Numbered from the stretch's first letter, positions 1 to 7,924 are shown. The stretch is DNA of 17,599 nt from Prevotellamassilia sp. (GCA_018383375.1 JAHAWW010000267.1:1-17599), one strand, 5' to 3'. Notes: generated by a model from the letters alone, not told the origin. Numbers and translations are program-made.

Positions 1-33
1 TTGTTCCTTTACAGGAGTATGTGTGCGGTCAGA

Positions 34-1179
34 TTACTGAATCTGAACGGTGGCACGACGGTTGTAAGAGAACGGAGAGATGGTGTCTACACCACCCTTA
101 GCCTCGGTGATGATGTTGTCGCGGTTAACACCCATCTTAACGAGTTCGTCGGCAACAGCCTGAGCACGTTTTTCTGAGAGTTGCTTGTTGAACTCAGCGC
201 TACCGGTCTTGCTGTCGGCGTAGCCGGTTACGAGGATCTTGTTGCCGTTAGCCTTGGCATATTCAGCAACTTCTTTCACGTTAACGAGGTCTTTGCGGCT
301 GGCAATCTTAGAAGAACCGATGTTGAAGAATACAGACTGAGCGGTGGTAACAACCTGAGTCTTAGTCTCAACGTTGGTGACGGGCTTCTGGTTGGCGAGC
401 ATGTCGCGGAGACGAGCGTTTTCGTCCTGCTGCTCTTTGAGCGAAGCGTTGAGAGCGTCAAGTTGCTCTTTGTTCATAGCCATGAGAGCGTCTACGTCAG
501 GAGTTTTCTCCCAAGTGTGCTTGCCGAGGTTGTAGGTAACACCTACAGAGAGGCCTACGAGCTTGTCGTAGCGACGGGTGGCAAATACGCTCTTGGCGGC
601 ATAGTTGATGTCAGCGCCATCGATGAAGCCTTCACCGGCGGTGCAGCTGAGGTCAGCAAAGATCTGAACGCGGCTGCTTACGCGGAAGTTGTTGAGCAAA
701 CCGAAGTTGTAGGTCAAAGCGTATTCGTCGGCGTTCATGTTACGCATAACACCCATACCTACGTAAGGAATAAAGTTCCACACGCGCTTCTCGTTGTAAC
801 CAAAGAGGAGGTTAGAGAGGTTGAAGGTCACGTCCTCGTGGATGTTCCAGTAGTTGTAAGAGTGGTGGTCGTCGCGGGTGTTAACCTGCTTGGCCCAAAT
901 ACCGTTGAACTTGGTGCGGAGACCAATACCGGGGGTGAACCATTTACCTACGGCAACATCGAAACCGAATGTACCGCGGTCAACGCTGAACGGGTTCTTG
1001 TTGCAGCAGTTCTCCTGAGAGGTGTAAGCAGCGGTGAAGTCAGCACCGGCAGATACGTACCAGTTTGCCCAGAAAGAGTTAGTGGCTACGCTGTACTTGT
1101 GGGTAGGAATCTCAGTCTGCTGAGCCACAGCGGTGGTAGAGAGACCTACTACGGCAAGTGCAAGTAAAAACTTTTTCAT
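34..1179 (-). CDS. OmpA-family outer-membrane protein
   Basis: A 381-residue protein. Residues 1-20 form a Sec signal peptide (MKKFLLALAVVGLSTTAVAQ). About residues 22-220 are rich in alternating aromatic and polar residues and look like an outer-membrane beta-barrel. A charged, probably coiled-coil stretch follows (about 235-265, KEQLDALNASLKEQQDENAR). The last 100 or so residues are an OmpA C-terminal domain; the Asp of GYADSKTGS and the Arg of LSEKRAQAV sit where the family binds diaminopimelate in peptidoglycan. It probably anchors the outer membrane to the cell wall. The ATG at 1179 is directly followed by the signal peptide, so the start is secure. The leader is A/T-rich (AATAATTAACAAATC) with no Shine-Dalgarno site, as is common in Bacteroidota. 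It has its own promoter about 200 bases upstream and appears monocistronic as far as the window shows. The family is clear; the exact subfamily is not. Confidence 0.95.
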   Translation of the reverse strand: MKKFLLALAVVGLSTTAVAQQTEIPTHKYSVATNSFWANWYVSAGADFTAAYTSQENCCNKNPFSVDRGTFGFDVAVGKWFTPGIGLRTKFNGIWAKQVNTRDDHHSYNYWNIHEDVTFNLSNLLFGYNEKRVWNFIPYVGMGVMRNMNADEYALTYNFGLLNNFRVSSRVQIFADLSCTAGEGFIDGADINYAAKSVFATRRYDKLVGLSVGVTYNLGKHTWEKTPDVDALMAMNKEQLDALNASLKEQQDENARLRDMLANQKPVTNVETKTQVVTTAQSVFFNIGSSKIASRKDLVNVKEVAEYAKANGNKILVTGYADSKTGSAEFNKQLSEKRAQAVADELVKMGVNRDNIITEAKGGVDTISPFSYNRRATVQIQ

Positions 1180-1370
1180 AATGATTTGTTAATTATTAAA
1201 AGTGAAACAGTAATTTTATTGACGGGTTGTGGTTGAGCTGAGGAAGTTCGACACTAATGACTTCGTGCGTGCACAATTCTTCTGGTTTTCCGCAGTAAAA
1301 TAATGCGAGGTGAACACAGAGCAAAGGGGAAACGCAGTTTGTCCGGTTGCCATATTGAACCTCTGCCTAT
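1180..1370 (-). other. Long 5' leader of the OmpA gene, with a possible 45-codon upstream ORF
   Basis: If transcription starts a few bases after the TATCTTTG box at 1384-1377, the mRNA carries about 190 nt before the OmpA start. The leader contains an in-frame ATG at 1353, preceded by AGAGG about nine bases upstream, opening 45 codons (MATGQTAFPLCS...) that end with TAA at 1216, 36 nt before the OmpA ATG. The peptide has no signal sequence, membrane segment or motif I recognise. It could be a leader peptide, an unannotated small protein, or a chance ORF inside a non-coding leader that stabilises an abundant mRNA. The last is the safest reading. Confidence 0.4.
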
Positions 1371-1390
1371 CTACTGCAAAGATAGGCAGA
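1362..1390. repeat. Perfect 10-bp inverted repeat over the OmpA promoter
   Basis: TCTGCCTATC at 1362-1371 is the exact reverse complement of GATAGGCAGA at 1381-1390, with a 9-base spacer. The right arm overlaps the -7 box, and the left arm lies at or just after the expected transcription start. It could be an operator, or fold as a hairpin at the 5' end of the mRNA. Confidence 0.6.
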
Positions 1391-1404
1391 TTTGAGTAAA
1401 ACAA
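1377..1404 (-). promoter_or_regulatory. Promoter of the OmpA gene
   Basis: Read on the minus strand, TTG at 1404-1402 is followed after 17 bases by TATCTTTG at 1384-1377. This matches the Bacteroidota sigma-ABfr pattern (TTG or TTTG at -33, TAnnTTTG at -7), with slightly short spacing. The -7 box lies within an inverted repeat (1362-1371 and 1381-1390). Confidence 0.6.
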
Positions 1405-1491
1405 GTAGTAAAAGGCTTTTTTTTAGCACCTTAGCAAAGATTTCTTAAACTTTTGCAAACTTCACTTTGCAAATTGTACAATACTATTTGC
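1391..1491. other. Intergenic region between mutL and the OmpA gene
   Basis: A/T-rich spacer downstream of mutL and upstream of the OmpA -33 element. It holds two copies of the palindrome TTTGCAAA (1452-1459 and 1466-1473) and the palindrome ATTGTACAAT (1473-1482). A weak hairpin on the minus strand (1412-1432, short AAGG/CCTT stem, A-rich loop, TTTT after it) may end the mutL transcript. No coding sequence is evident. Confidence 0.4.
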
Positions 1492-3351
1492 TTAACTAAG
1501 CATTTTCTCCAAATCGCCTGCAGTCCAGATGTGATAGATGGGTTGGCCCGAAGGAGTGAAGCGAGGATTGCTTGACGCGAAGAGTTTTTGATAGAGTTCG
1601 CGCATCTCGTCGTCTGAAAGGGCTTGGCCACAAGGCATGGCGGCGTGGCGACTCAGTGTGGCCGCGATGTGACGATTGACGCTGTCTTCTCCGCTCCCAC
1701 CTCCGTCGCCGGCCTCGTCGATAAGATTGTCAATGAGCATGGCTATGTCGAGGCCTTCAGTGCCCGCAGGAATGCCACAGACCGAATAGTCTGTGCCCCC
1801 GAGCGAACTGAAGTCGAAGCCCACTGCCGTCAGGCGGGGCATTAGCGACTCAAACACAGCTGCTGCCGAGGCGGAGAGATTGAGGCTTTGAGGAAACAAA
1901 AGTCCTTGAGATATGCCGTGGCGAGATGTGAGCTGCGAATAGTATTCGTCAAAAAGTATGCGTGTATGGGCACGGTGTTGGTCTATGAGTAGCAGGCCGG
2001 CACTTGAAACAGTCACGACATAGCGACCGAGCAACTGAAAACGGGGTGCATCGGTTTGGGTCCAACGGTTTTGCTCGTCAGAGGGGAGGCTGTCATAGAG
2101 AGCGGGCTTTTGTTCCTGCGTGGGCATTGCTCCCATCAGGTCTTGTTCCATTTGGCGGAATGCATCCAATGTTTGCCTGCTTGGATGGGCTGGCGCATAA
2201 CCAGCCTGAGCCGGTTTCGCTGCCGCCTGACCTGTAACCGGACCGAAGGGATTGAAGTTGGGGTCGATGTGGATTTGAGGCGGTGGGGTAGGTTGGGCTT
2301 GAGCGTCAAATACCGGTAGGTCCGGACGCCCAGTGGTGTCAAAGTCGAGTGACGGAACGGCTCCCCATTTGCCCAACGACTCCCTAACGGCAGCTTGGAG
2401 TATTTGCCATATTGCCGGGTCGTCTTGAAACTTGATTTCGGTCTTGGCCGGATGAACGTTGACGTCGATGCGCGTTGGGTCTATCTCAAAACAGAGGAAG
2501 TAGGGCACTTGGTCTCCTTCGGCAATCAAACGGTCGTAGGCGCCAATAATCGCTTTGTTGAAATAGGGATGCCGCATATAGCGGTTGTTGACAAAGAGAA
2601 ACTGACGTGCAGCTTTTTTCTTTGCAGCCGACGGCGACCCCACAAAACCGTTAATCTTGACCAGCGACGTCTCTACCTGTAAGGGCAACAAGGCAGCATC
2701 TTGGTGTTTGCCAAAAAGGTCCTTGATGCGTGTGCGGAAATTGCCGGCCGGAAGATTGAGTAAGACAGACTCGGGTGTGGATAGTTTCATACCCACGGTG
2801 GGGTGGGCTAAGGCCATTCGTTCAAACTCAGCGTAGATATGAGACATCTCCGTTTGGTTTGACTTTAAGAATTTGCGCCGTGCAGGGATATTGAAAAAAA
2901 GGTTTCTTACAATGAAATTGGCACCGACAGGGCAGCCCGTGGGTTCTTGCGAAGACACTTTGCTGCCTTCAATGCGCAGGCAAGTACCCACTTCATCTTC
3001 CGGGCGGCGCGTGTTGAGTTCTACTTGGGCCACGGCGGCTATCGAGGCAAGTGCTTCACCACGAAATCCCATCGTCTGCAGATGATAAAGGTCGTGGGCC
3101 GAGCTGATTTTGGAAGTGGCGTGACGCTCGAAAGCCAAACGGGCATCGGTGGGCGACATGCCTTTGCCGTTGTCGACCACTTGAATAGACGATTTGCCAG
3201 CCTCTGCCACTACGACTTGAATGAGTGAGGCACCGGCATCAATAGCATTCTCCACCAGTTCTTTAATGACTGATGCAGGACGCTGTATGACTTCACCTGC
3301 AGCAATTTGGTTGGCCACGGAGTCGGGGAGCAGTCGGATAATATCACTCAT
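1492..3351 (-). CDS. mutL: DNA mismatch repair protein MutL
   Basis: A 619-residue MutL of normal length for the family. The N-terminal GHKL ATPase is complete: NQIAAGEVIQRP (14-25), KELVENAIDAGA (30-41) with the catalytic Glu31 and Mg-binding Asn35, DNGKGM (60-65), and GFRGEALASI (95-104). The transducer-like domain follows to about residue 330, then a Gln/Pro/Ala-rich linker (about 350-430), then the C-terminal dimerisation domain. MutL couples MutS mismatch recognition to strand processing. Where endonuclease-type MutLs carry DQHA(X)2E(X)4E, this protein reads DQHRAHTRILFDEY (Asp457 onward), so the first Glu is absent. The final CPHGRP-type motif reads TPSGQP (599-604). Nicking activity is therefore doubtful. 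The ATG at 3351 directly precedes the conserved N-terminus. It lies 106 bp downstream of the OstA-like gene and probably belongs to the same transcript; I found no TAnnTTTG box in the gap. Confidence 0.97.
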   Translation of the reverse strand: MSDIIRLLPDSVANQIAAGEVIQRPASVIKELVENAIDAGASLIQVVVAEAGKSSIQVVDNGKGMSPTDARLAFERHATSKISSAHDLYHLQTMGFRGEALASIAAVAQVELNTRRPEDEVGTCLRIEGSKVSSQEPTGCPVGANFIVRNLFFNIPARRKFLKSNQTEMSHIYAEFERMALAHPTVGMKLSTPESVLLNLPAGNFRTRIKDLFGKHQDAALLPLQVETSLVKINGFVGSPSAAKKKAARQFLFVNNRYMRHPYFNKAIIGAYDRLIAEGDQVPYFLCFEIDPTRIDVNVHPAKTEIKFQDDPAIWQILQAAVRESLGKWGAVPSLDFDTTGRPDLPVFDAQAQPTPPPQIHIDPNFNPFGPVTGQAAAKPAQAGYAPAHPSRQTLDAFRQMEQDLMGAMPTQEQKPALYDSLPSDEQNRWTQTDAPRFQLLGRYVVTVSSAGLLLIDQHRAHTRILFDEYYSQLTSRHGISQGLLFPQSLNLSASAAAVFESLMPRLTAVGFDFSSLGGTDYSVCGIPAGTEGLDIAMLIDNLIDEAGDGGGSGEDSVNRHIAATLSRHAAMPCGQALSDDEMRELYQKLFASSNPRFTPSGQPIYHIWTAGDLEKMLS

Positions 3352-3457
3352 ATTTATATATAAATGCGCGGCAAGTCAAAGAGACGATGAGATATAGAGT
3401 CGAGTGTTGGCTTGGCCGTTCAGCAATTTTGGTTTAGTCTTTTAGCAATTCAAAATG
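3352..3457. other. Spacer between the OstA-like gene and mutL
   Basis: 106 bp without a recognisable promoter box on the minus strand. The perfect 14-bp A/T palindrome ATTTATATATAAAT (3352-3365) abuts the mutL start codon. It is more likely an A/T-rich translation leader than an operator. Confidence 0.35.
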
Positions 3458-5104
3458 TCAACGCGAGGGTAGCATTTGTAGCGGTGCTTCGTGGCGCACC
3501 GAGGGGCGTAATTCTGCACCTTTCTTCTTCGGTCGCCACTCAAAGAGATCGTATGCGTGAAGAGGGCGGATGTAGTCAAACCAAGCGAAGCCGCTCAAGT
3601 GGGTGCGCTCTTCGGGGGCCAACCCCGCCACATAAAAACATCCTTTTGAGGCCGGCGCCCACATACGTTTGAGTTTGCGATTTTGCATAGTCATACGCAA
3701 ATGGGCAGTCTCAAGATAATTCTGATAAATAATGGAACTGTCTTTTTCAAGAGGGAAATTAACCACGCAGACATTACCGTCAACGCAGCCCAAGGTCATT
3801 TCGCCTCGCTCAAAATAGGCGCGAATGAGATTGCCCGCCACTTGGTTGTAGTGTACAGAGTCGAGACGCTCCACGAGCATAGCCTGCCGCATCACGTGAA
3901 CGCTGTCGAGCGTCGAGTCGTTAGTCCATACTTTGATTTCTTCGCCTACAATCTGTCGGTCGTCGCTCCAAACGATGGGGTCACGGTAGAGTTGGAGCAA
4001 GTTGCCCTGTGTGGTGAATGTCATAGAGTCGGCCACGGCCTGCATGTCGCGGCGATAGGTGCGCACGTGGAAGTAGCCATGCAGGCGGCGATAGACCGAG
4101 TCGGTGTTGATGTTAAAGGTATGGAGGCGGATAGTGTCAGCGTGAACAAAAAGCGTGTCGGGGCCGTTTTTGTATTCTTTGGCCAAGGCGCGGTCATAGG
4201 CCAAAGCTTCGCCCGTCTGCTCATTGTACAAGACAAAATCACCGGCAAAGTCCTGGCCGCTTATGGTGTCACGATAGACGACGTTGTTGAGTGCCTTCAT
4301 TTCGCCGTTATCTTTATTGTAGAAGACACTGTCGCCCACCAAAGTCTTGCCTTTGTTGAATATCTGAGAGCGATCAAAGAGTTTGGCTTGCCCAGTCTCG
4401 CTATTGTAAGTACCGTTCTCGGTATAGATGCGGCTGTCGCCGCTGTAAATGTTTGAGCGCCCCTTGACATCAGCCCATTTTGTGATGGTGTTGTAGTGGA
4501 GCGTGTCGGTCACGAGAGAGTCTTTGCCGTTGAAGAGTTTGACGTTATAATAAAAGTCCGCCTTTCTGGTGTTGGTGTAATATTCTCCCCAATCGGAGGT
4601 GAGAATATCTTTGCCGTCGATGAGTTTTCCGCCGTCGAAGAAATAGGCCATACTCTCCAAACGGTCGTAGTTGAGTGAGTCTGTGTATAGGGTTTGGTTG
4701 CGATGCTTAAGCACCACATGGCGTCTCACCTCAGCCAGCAGTTCGTTGCCGCTGTATCGGAGTTGCTCGCCGTCGAGCGAGAGGGTGTCGCCTTGTATGA
4801 GATGTACGTGACCAAAGGCTTCAAACGAATTGCCTGCTTGAAAATAGACCGCACTGTCGCACGAGAGGGTCATACCTTTATGTCGAAACTTCACGTTGCC
4901 AGCCAGACGTTGGGCGTCGGGGTTGGTGAATTGGTCGTACATTAGGCGGTCGGCGTGCAAAAGATAGACGCGTTCGTCATCGATAGGCACAGCGAGGTGC
5001 TCGCCCTGCCGCGAAGCCGACCAAACCGTCGGAGAGAGCAGGGCGAGTATCGCAGCAAAAAGCGGCCACTTTTTGCGTATAATATGCCTTACACCAAGGT
5101 TCAT
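3458..5104 (-). CDS. OstA/LptA-like periplasmic protein
   Basis: A 548-residue protein with an N-terminal hydrophobic export segment (about 12-31, KKWPLFAAILALLSPTVWSA). It is followed by a long run of beta-strand repeats typical of the OstA/LptA fold, such as LHADRLMYDQFTNPDAQRL, then GNVKFRHKGMTLSCDSAVY, with many D-S-x-x-Y/H-Y units (TDSLNYD, TDTLHYN, GDSVFYN). In Proteobacteria this fold bridges lipopolysaccharide from the inner membrane to LptD. The Bacteroidota protein is much longer than E. coli LptA (about 185 residues), so several OstA domains are probably strung together. The ATG at 5104 overlaps the TGA of the upstream SurA gene (ATGA), indicating translational coupling. A role in LPS or outer-membrane assembly is inferred from the fold and the SurA neighbours; the exact partner is not shown by the sequence. 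Confidence 0.85.
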   Translation of the reverse strand: MNLGVRHIIRKKWPLFAAILALLSPTVWSASRQGEHLAVPIDDERVYLLHADRLMYDQFTNPDAQRLAGNVKFRHKGMTLSCDSAVYFQAGNSFEAFGHVHLIQGDTLSLDGEQLRYSGNELLAEVRRHVVLKHRNQTLYTDSLNYDRLESMAYFFDGGKLIDGKDILTSDWGEYYTNTRKADFYYNVKLFNGKDSLVTDTLHYNTITKWADVKGRSNIYSGDSRIYTENGTYNSETGQAKLFDRSQIFNKGKTLVGDSVFYNKDNGEMKALNNVVYRDTISGQDFAGDFVLYNEQTGEALAYDRALAKEYKNGPDTLFVHADTIRLHTFNINTDSVYRRLHGYFHVRTYRRDMQAVADSMTFTTQGNLLQLYRDPIVWSDDRQIVGEEIKVWTNDSTLDSVHVMRQAMLVERLDSVHYNQVAGNLIRAYFERGEMTLGCVDGNVCVVNFPLEKDSSIIYQNYLETAHLRMTMQNRKLKRMWAPASKGCFYVAGLAPEERTHLSGFAWFDYIRPLHAYDLFEWRPKKKGAELRPSVRHEAPLQMLPSR

Positions 5105-6468
5105 TTAATCCAGCCTTGATATTTGAAGTCTGCTTGACGCCAATTGGGGTTAATGCGGACGTAGGTGTTTTTTACCTTGTCGGCTATCCATTTCTCCACG
5201 ACCTCTTCGCAGCGCTTTTCATAGACAATGTCTTTGAGCAACTGAAAGTCTTCCGACATACTTGCACGGTGGCCTTCGATACGATTTTTGAGGCGCACGA
5301 TGGCGCAGACTTCCTGTCCTTTTTCATTGGTCATGCGGAAGGCCTTAGACACCTCACCCGGCTGCATATGTTCGACAATCTTGGCCACGTCGGGCACGAG
5401 GTCTTTCATTTGGAAACGGCTCGTAGGAGAATACGAAGCTTCGTCGAGGTGCGACATAATGCCGTGGTTGTTGCGGGTCTCTTTGTCATCTGAGAGGATG
5501 GGTGCAGCCTCGTCGAAGGTAAATTTGCCGCTGCGAATGTCGTCGGCAATCGAGTCAAGTCGGGCGGTGGCCTTCTCAAACTCGCTTTCGGCAATTTCAG
5601 GTTTCAGCAGGATGTGGCGCACGTTCACTCGGTCGCCTTTCTTGTCGATGAGTTGGATGATGTGGTAGCCAAACTCGGTTTTCACAATTTTCGAGACTTT
5701 CTTGGGGTCGTTGAGGCTGAAGGCGACGTTGGCAAATTCGGGCACCCACTGACTGCGGCCGGAGTAGCCCAGTTCGCCGCCGTTGCGTGCCGAGCCGGTG
5801 TCTTGCGAATAGAATTTGGCAAGGGTAGAAAATTCGCTTTCGCCAGAGTTGACGCGGCGGGCAAAGTCACGCAAGCGTTCTTCGACGCGTTCCACCTCTT
5901 CACGTTCCACGCGGGGTATGGATGTGATGATTTGCACCTCAACTTGAGTGGGCACGAAAGGCAGACTGTCTTGCGGTAAGTTTTTGAAATACTCTCTCAC
6001 CTCGGCCGGAGTCACCTTGACATTGGCCGTGATTTTGCTGCGCACTTGGCGCACCTTCTCGTTGTTGCGATACATCTGTTTCTGCTGCTCGCGATATTGT
6101 GTGATGGTTTTGCGTGCAATCAGTTCGACGTTTTCGCGTGAGCCAAAGTTTTGGATGGCGCGGTTGATTTGTTCATCTGCGGCGCGTATGACGGCAGCTT
6201 CGTCCACCTCTACGCTGTCTAGTTCGGCTTGGTGGAGAAAAAGTTTCTGTATGGCCAGTTGTTCAGGGATGACACTATAAGGATTGTCGATTTGTTCACC
6301 ATATAGTGCCGCGCTGATGCGGGCCTCTTCCACGTCGCTCAGCAGGATGGGCTCATCGCCCACCACCCAAATGACCTCATCCACCACGCCGTCGTCGCGG
6401 TGTTGGGCTGTGGCAGTCGTGATGCCGACAAGGGCGAGCAGGAATAAAGAGAGAAAGTTTTTGTTCAT
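5101..6468 (-). CDS. surA: SurA-like periplasmic peptidyl-prolyl isomerase/chaperone
   Basis: A 455-residue protein. Signal peptide at 1-22 (ending ATAQ/H). A SurA N-terminal chaperone region spans about 25-170 (DEVIWVVGDEPILLSDVEEA, with conserved G and D positions). A first parvulin domain lies at about 172-275 (AKFYSQDTGSARNGGELGY, then FANVAF and TEFGYHIIQL). A second begins at about 281 (VNVRHILLKPEI) and looks degenerate: the usual GGDLGW-type loop is replaced by NNHGIMSHLD. A short C-terminal extension follows, so domain order matches SurA of other Gram-negatives. SurA escorts unfolded outer-membrane proteins through the periplasm, consistent with the OstA-like neighbour and the OmpA gene nearby. 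It starts 4 bp after the stop of the upstream PPIase gene and overlaps the downstream gene by 4 bp, so it sits inside an operon. Confidence 0.92.
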   Translation of the reverse strand: MNKNFLSLFLLALVGITTATAQHRDDGVVDEVIWVVGDEPILLSDVEEARISAALYGEQIDNPYSVIPEQLAIQKLFLHQAELDSVEVDEAAVIRAADEQINRAIQNFGSRENVELIARKTITQYREQQKQMYRNNEKVRQVRSKITANVKVTPAEVREYFKNLPQDSLPFVPTQVEVQIITSIPRVEREEVERVEERLRDFARRVNSGESEFSTLAKFYSQDTGSARNGGELGYSGRSQWVPEFANVAFSLNDPKKVSKIVKTEFGYHIIQLIDKKGDRVNVRHILLKPEIAESEFEKATARLDSIADDIRSGKFTFDEAAPILSDDKETRNNHGIMSHLDEASYSPTSRFQMKDLVPDVAKIVEHMQPGEVSKAFRMTNEKGQEVCAIVRLKNRIEGHRASMSEDFQLLKDIVYEKRCEEVVEKWIADKVKNTYVRINPNWRQADFKYQGWIK

Positions 6469-6472
6469 AAGT

Positions 6473-7909
6473 TTAGTTGACAGGTAGTACGACTCTCACG
6501 TTTTTGAGTGCTTCTTGGTCAATAATGACCGGCATGCGTTCACGCAGTGAGTTGACCCATTCTTTTTCGCGAGCCTCTTGCAGGTCGGTGAGCACTTGCG
6601 ACTTCACGTCGAGATAGCTTTTGGGAGCTTCGAGTGTTTTGCCGTAGACGCCTGTAACGGGGAATTTCTCGTTGGCCTTAAATTCTTCAGAGCCGAAAAC
6701 GAAGTGATCGACAATCTTGTTGTCGCCTTTTTTTACCAGCATAGGGCCACTGACGCGCACTATTATGGAGTCTTTGTTGATGGTCTGTTTGAGGGCTTTA
6801 CGCCAATCTTTTTCGCCGTACTTTTTCAGAAGTTTCTGTGCCTCTTTAAGCGCCTCGTCGTTTTTGGCATAAATCACGAAACCCTTGAAACGCGGTTCGT
6901 CCCAAGTATATTTGCTTTTGTTTTTCTTAAATTGCTTGGTGAGAGCCTTGGTGTCTTTTTCGGTGGGTTCGTAAATGGTCTGTTTGCTGATTTCATAGAG
7001 CAGGAGACCGTCGTGATATTCTTGGATGAGATATTTCACGTTGATGTCTTCGGCCGAAATTTTAGCTTGCACGTCGTCGAGTATTTTCTCGCGTGTGAGT
7101 GTGCCGCCGCTTTCTGCAATCATCTTTTTTATGCGGTTTTCGGCCGAGGCCTCTTCGATACCTTGACGTTTCAAGGCGGTGTAGATTTCGTTTTTGAGTG
7201 AGTCGTAAGGTGCGAGCGTTTTGCGCTCCAGCATTTTGATGATGTGGAAGCCCACCGTTGTCTTTACGGGCTGAGAGATTTCGCCTGTTTGGAGTTTGTA
7301 GGCGGCTTCTTCAAACTCTTTGATAGTCATGCCAGGGCCAATCCAAGGCAGTTCGCCGCCGCGTGAGGCTGAGCCGGGGTCGCCTGAGAAGGTTTTGGCC
7401 AATGCGGCGAAGTCGCCTCCGGCCATCACCACTTTATATATAGAGTCGGCGCGTGTGGCGGTTTGTTCTGTTTCGGCCTGTGTGGCGCTTTGTGGCACGA
7501 GCAACAAGATGTGTGCGAGGCGGAGCATGTCGTGGCCGTCGAGGCGCTGTTTGGTTTGGTCGTAAGCACTACGGGCCACGGAGTCGATATAGGCTTCGTC
7601 CACGAGGCTCGGCATCAGTTGGATGTTTTTATATTGCTCGTATTCCTGTTGGTAACTCTTGAGTGTGTCTATGCGTGCTTCGAGCGCGGCAGCCACTTTG
7701 AGTTTGTAGTTGGCATACATTTCGGCATATTCGGCCACCGTTTTCTGTTCGACGGCACCGGCAATTTGTCCGTTTTTGTTGTAGGCATATTCAAACTCGC
7801 TGCGTGTCACGGGTGTGCCGTTGACGGTCATGACGACGGGGTCGTTGCTTTGTGCTTGTACGCACAAGGTCATGCAGAGTGTAAAGAGGGATGCGATGGT
7901 CTTTTTCAT
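6473..7909 (-). CDS. Periplasmic PpiC/SurA-type peptidyl-prolyl isomerase
   Basis: A 478-residue protein from ATG 7909; an in-frame GTG lies one codon upstream but adds only one residue. Residues 1-20 are a signal peptide (MKKTIASLFTLCMTLCVQAQ). A SurA-N-like segment follows (VVMTVNGTPVTRSEFEYAYN). One well-conserved parvulin domain spans about 128-235 (LRLAHILLLVP, then AKTFSGDPGSASRGGELPW, and TTVGFHIIKMLERK). The remaining 240 residues are a lysine-rich alpha/beta region (KNKSKYTWDEPRFKGFVIYAKNDEAL is its clearest part) found in Bacteroidota PPIases. It probably helps fold secreted or outer-membrane proteins. It is the first gene of the PPIase-SurA-OstA-mutL cluster and lies just downstream of guaB and its terminator, so it should have its own promoter; only a weak box (TATCTTTA, 7924-7917) is visible. 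Confidence 0.9.
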   Translation of the reverse strand: MKKTIASLFTLCMTLCVQAQSNDPVVMTVNGTPVTRSEFEYAYNKNGQIAGAVEQKTVAEYAEMYANYKLKVAAALEARIDTLKSYQQEYEQYKNIQLMPSLVDEAYIDSVARSAYDQTKQRLDGHDMLRLAHILLLVPQSATQAETEQTATRADSIYKVVMAGGDFAALAKTFSGDPGSASRGGELPWIGPGMTIKEFEEAAYKLQTGEISQPVKTTVGFHIIKMLERKTLAPYDSLKNEIYTALKRQGIEEASAENRIKKMIAESGGTLTREKILDDVQAKISAEDINVKYLIQEYHDGLLLYEISKQTIYEPTEKDTKALTKQFKKNKSKYTWDEPRFKGFVIYAKNDEALKEAQKLLKKYGEKDWRKALKQTINKDSIIVRVSGPMLVKKGDNKIVDHFVFGSEEFKANEKFPVTGVYGKTLEAPKSYLDVKSQVLTDLQEAREKEWVNSLRERMPVIIDQEALKNVRVVLPVN

Positions 7910-7916
7910 CACCTGG

Positions 7917-7924
7917 TAAAGATA
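7917..7924 (-). promoter_or_regulatory. Weak candidate -7 box for the PPIase-SurA-OstA-mutL cluster
   Basis: TATCTTTA on the minus strand differs from TAnnTTTG at the last base, and no -33 TTG is seen at the right distance. Some promoter is expected between the guaB terminator (7962-8010) and the PPIase ATG, and this is the best match. It lies only 8 bases before the ATG, so the mRNA would be nearly leaderless, which argues against it. Confidence 0.2.

Noticed and set aside
181..1167. 328-codon plus-strand ORF opposite the OmpA gene
   Set aside because: It is antisense to a gene with a clear signal peptide and OmpA domain. Its Val/Glu/Gly-rich product has no motif, as expected from reading biased codons backwards.
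1431..1631. 66-codon minus-strand ORF at the 3' end of mutL
   Set aside because: Mostly out of frame within mutL, whose C-terminus is conserved to residue 619.
3683..4456. 257-codon plus-strand ORF opposite the OstA-like gene
   Set aside because: Antisense shadow without motif or promoter. The minus-strand gene has a signal segment, repeats and operon coupling.
6578..7201. 207-codon plus-strand ORF opposite the PPIase gene
   Set aside because: Phe/Val-rich antisense translation of a lysine-rich region; no domain and no promoter.
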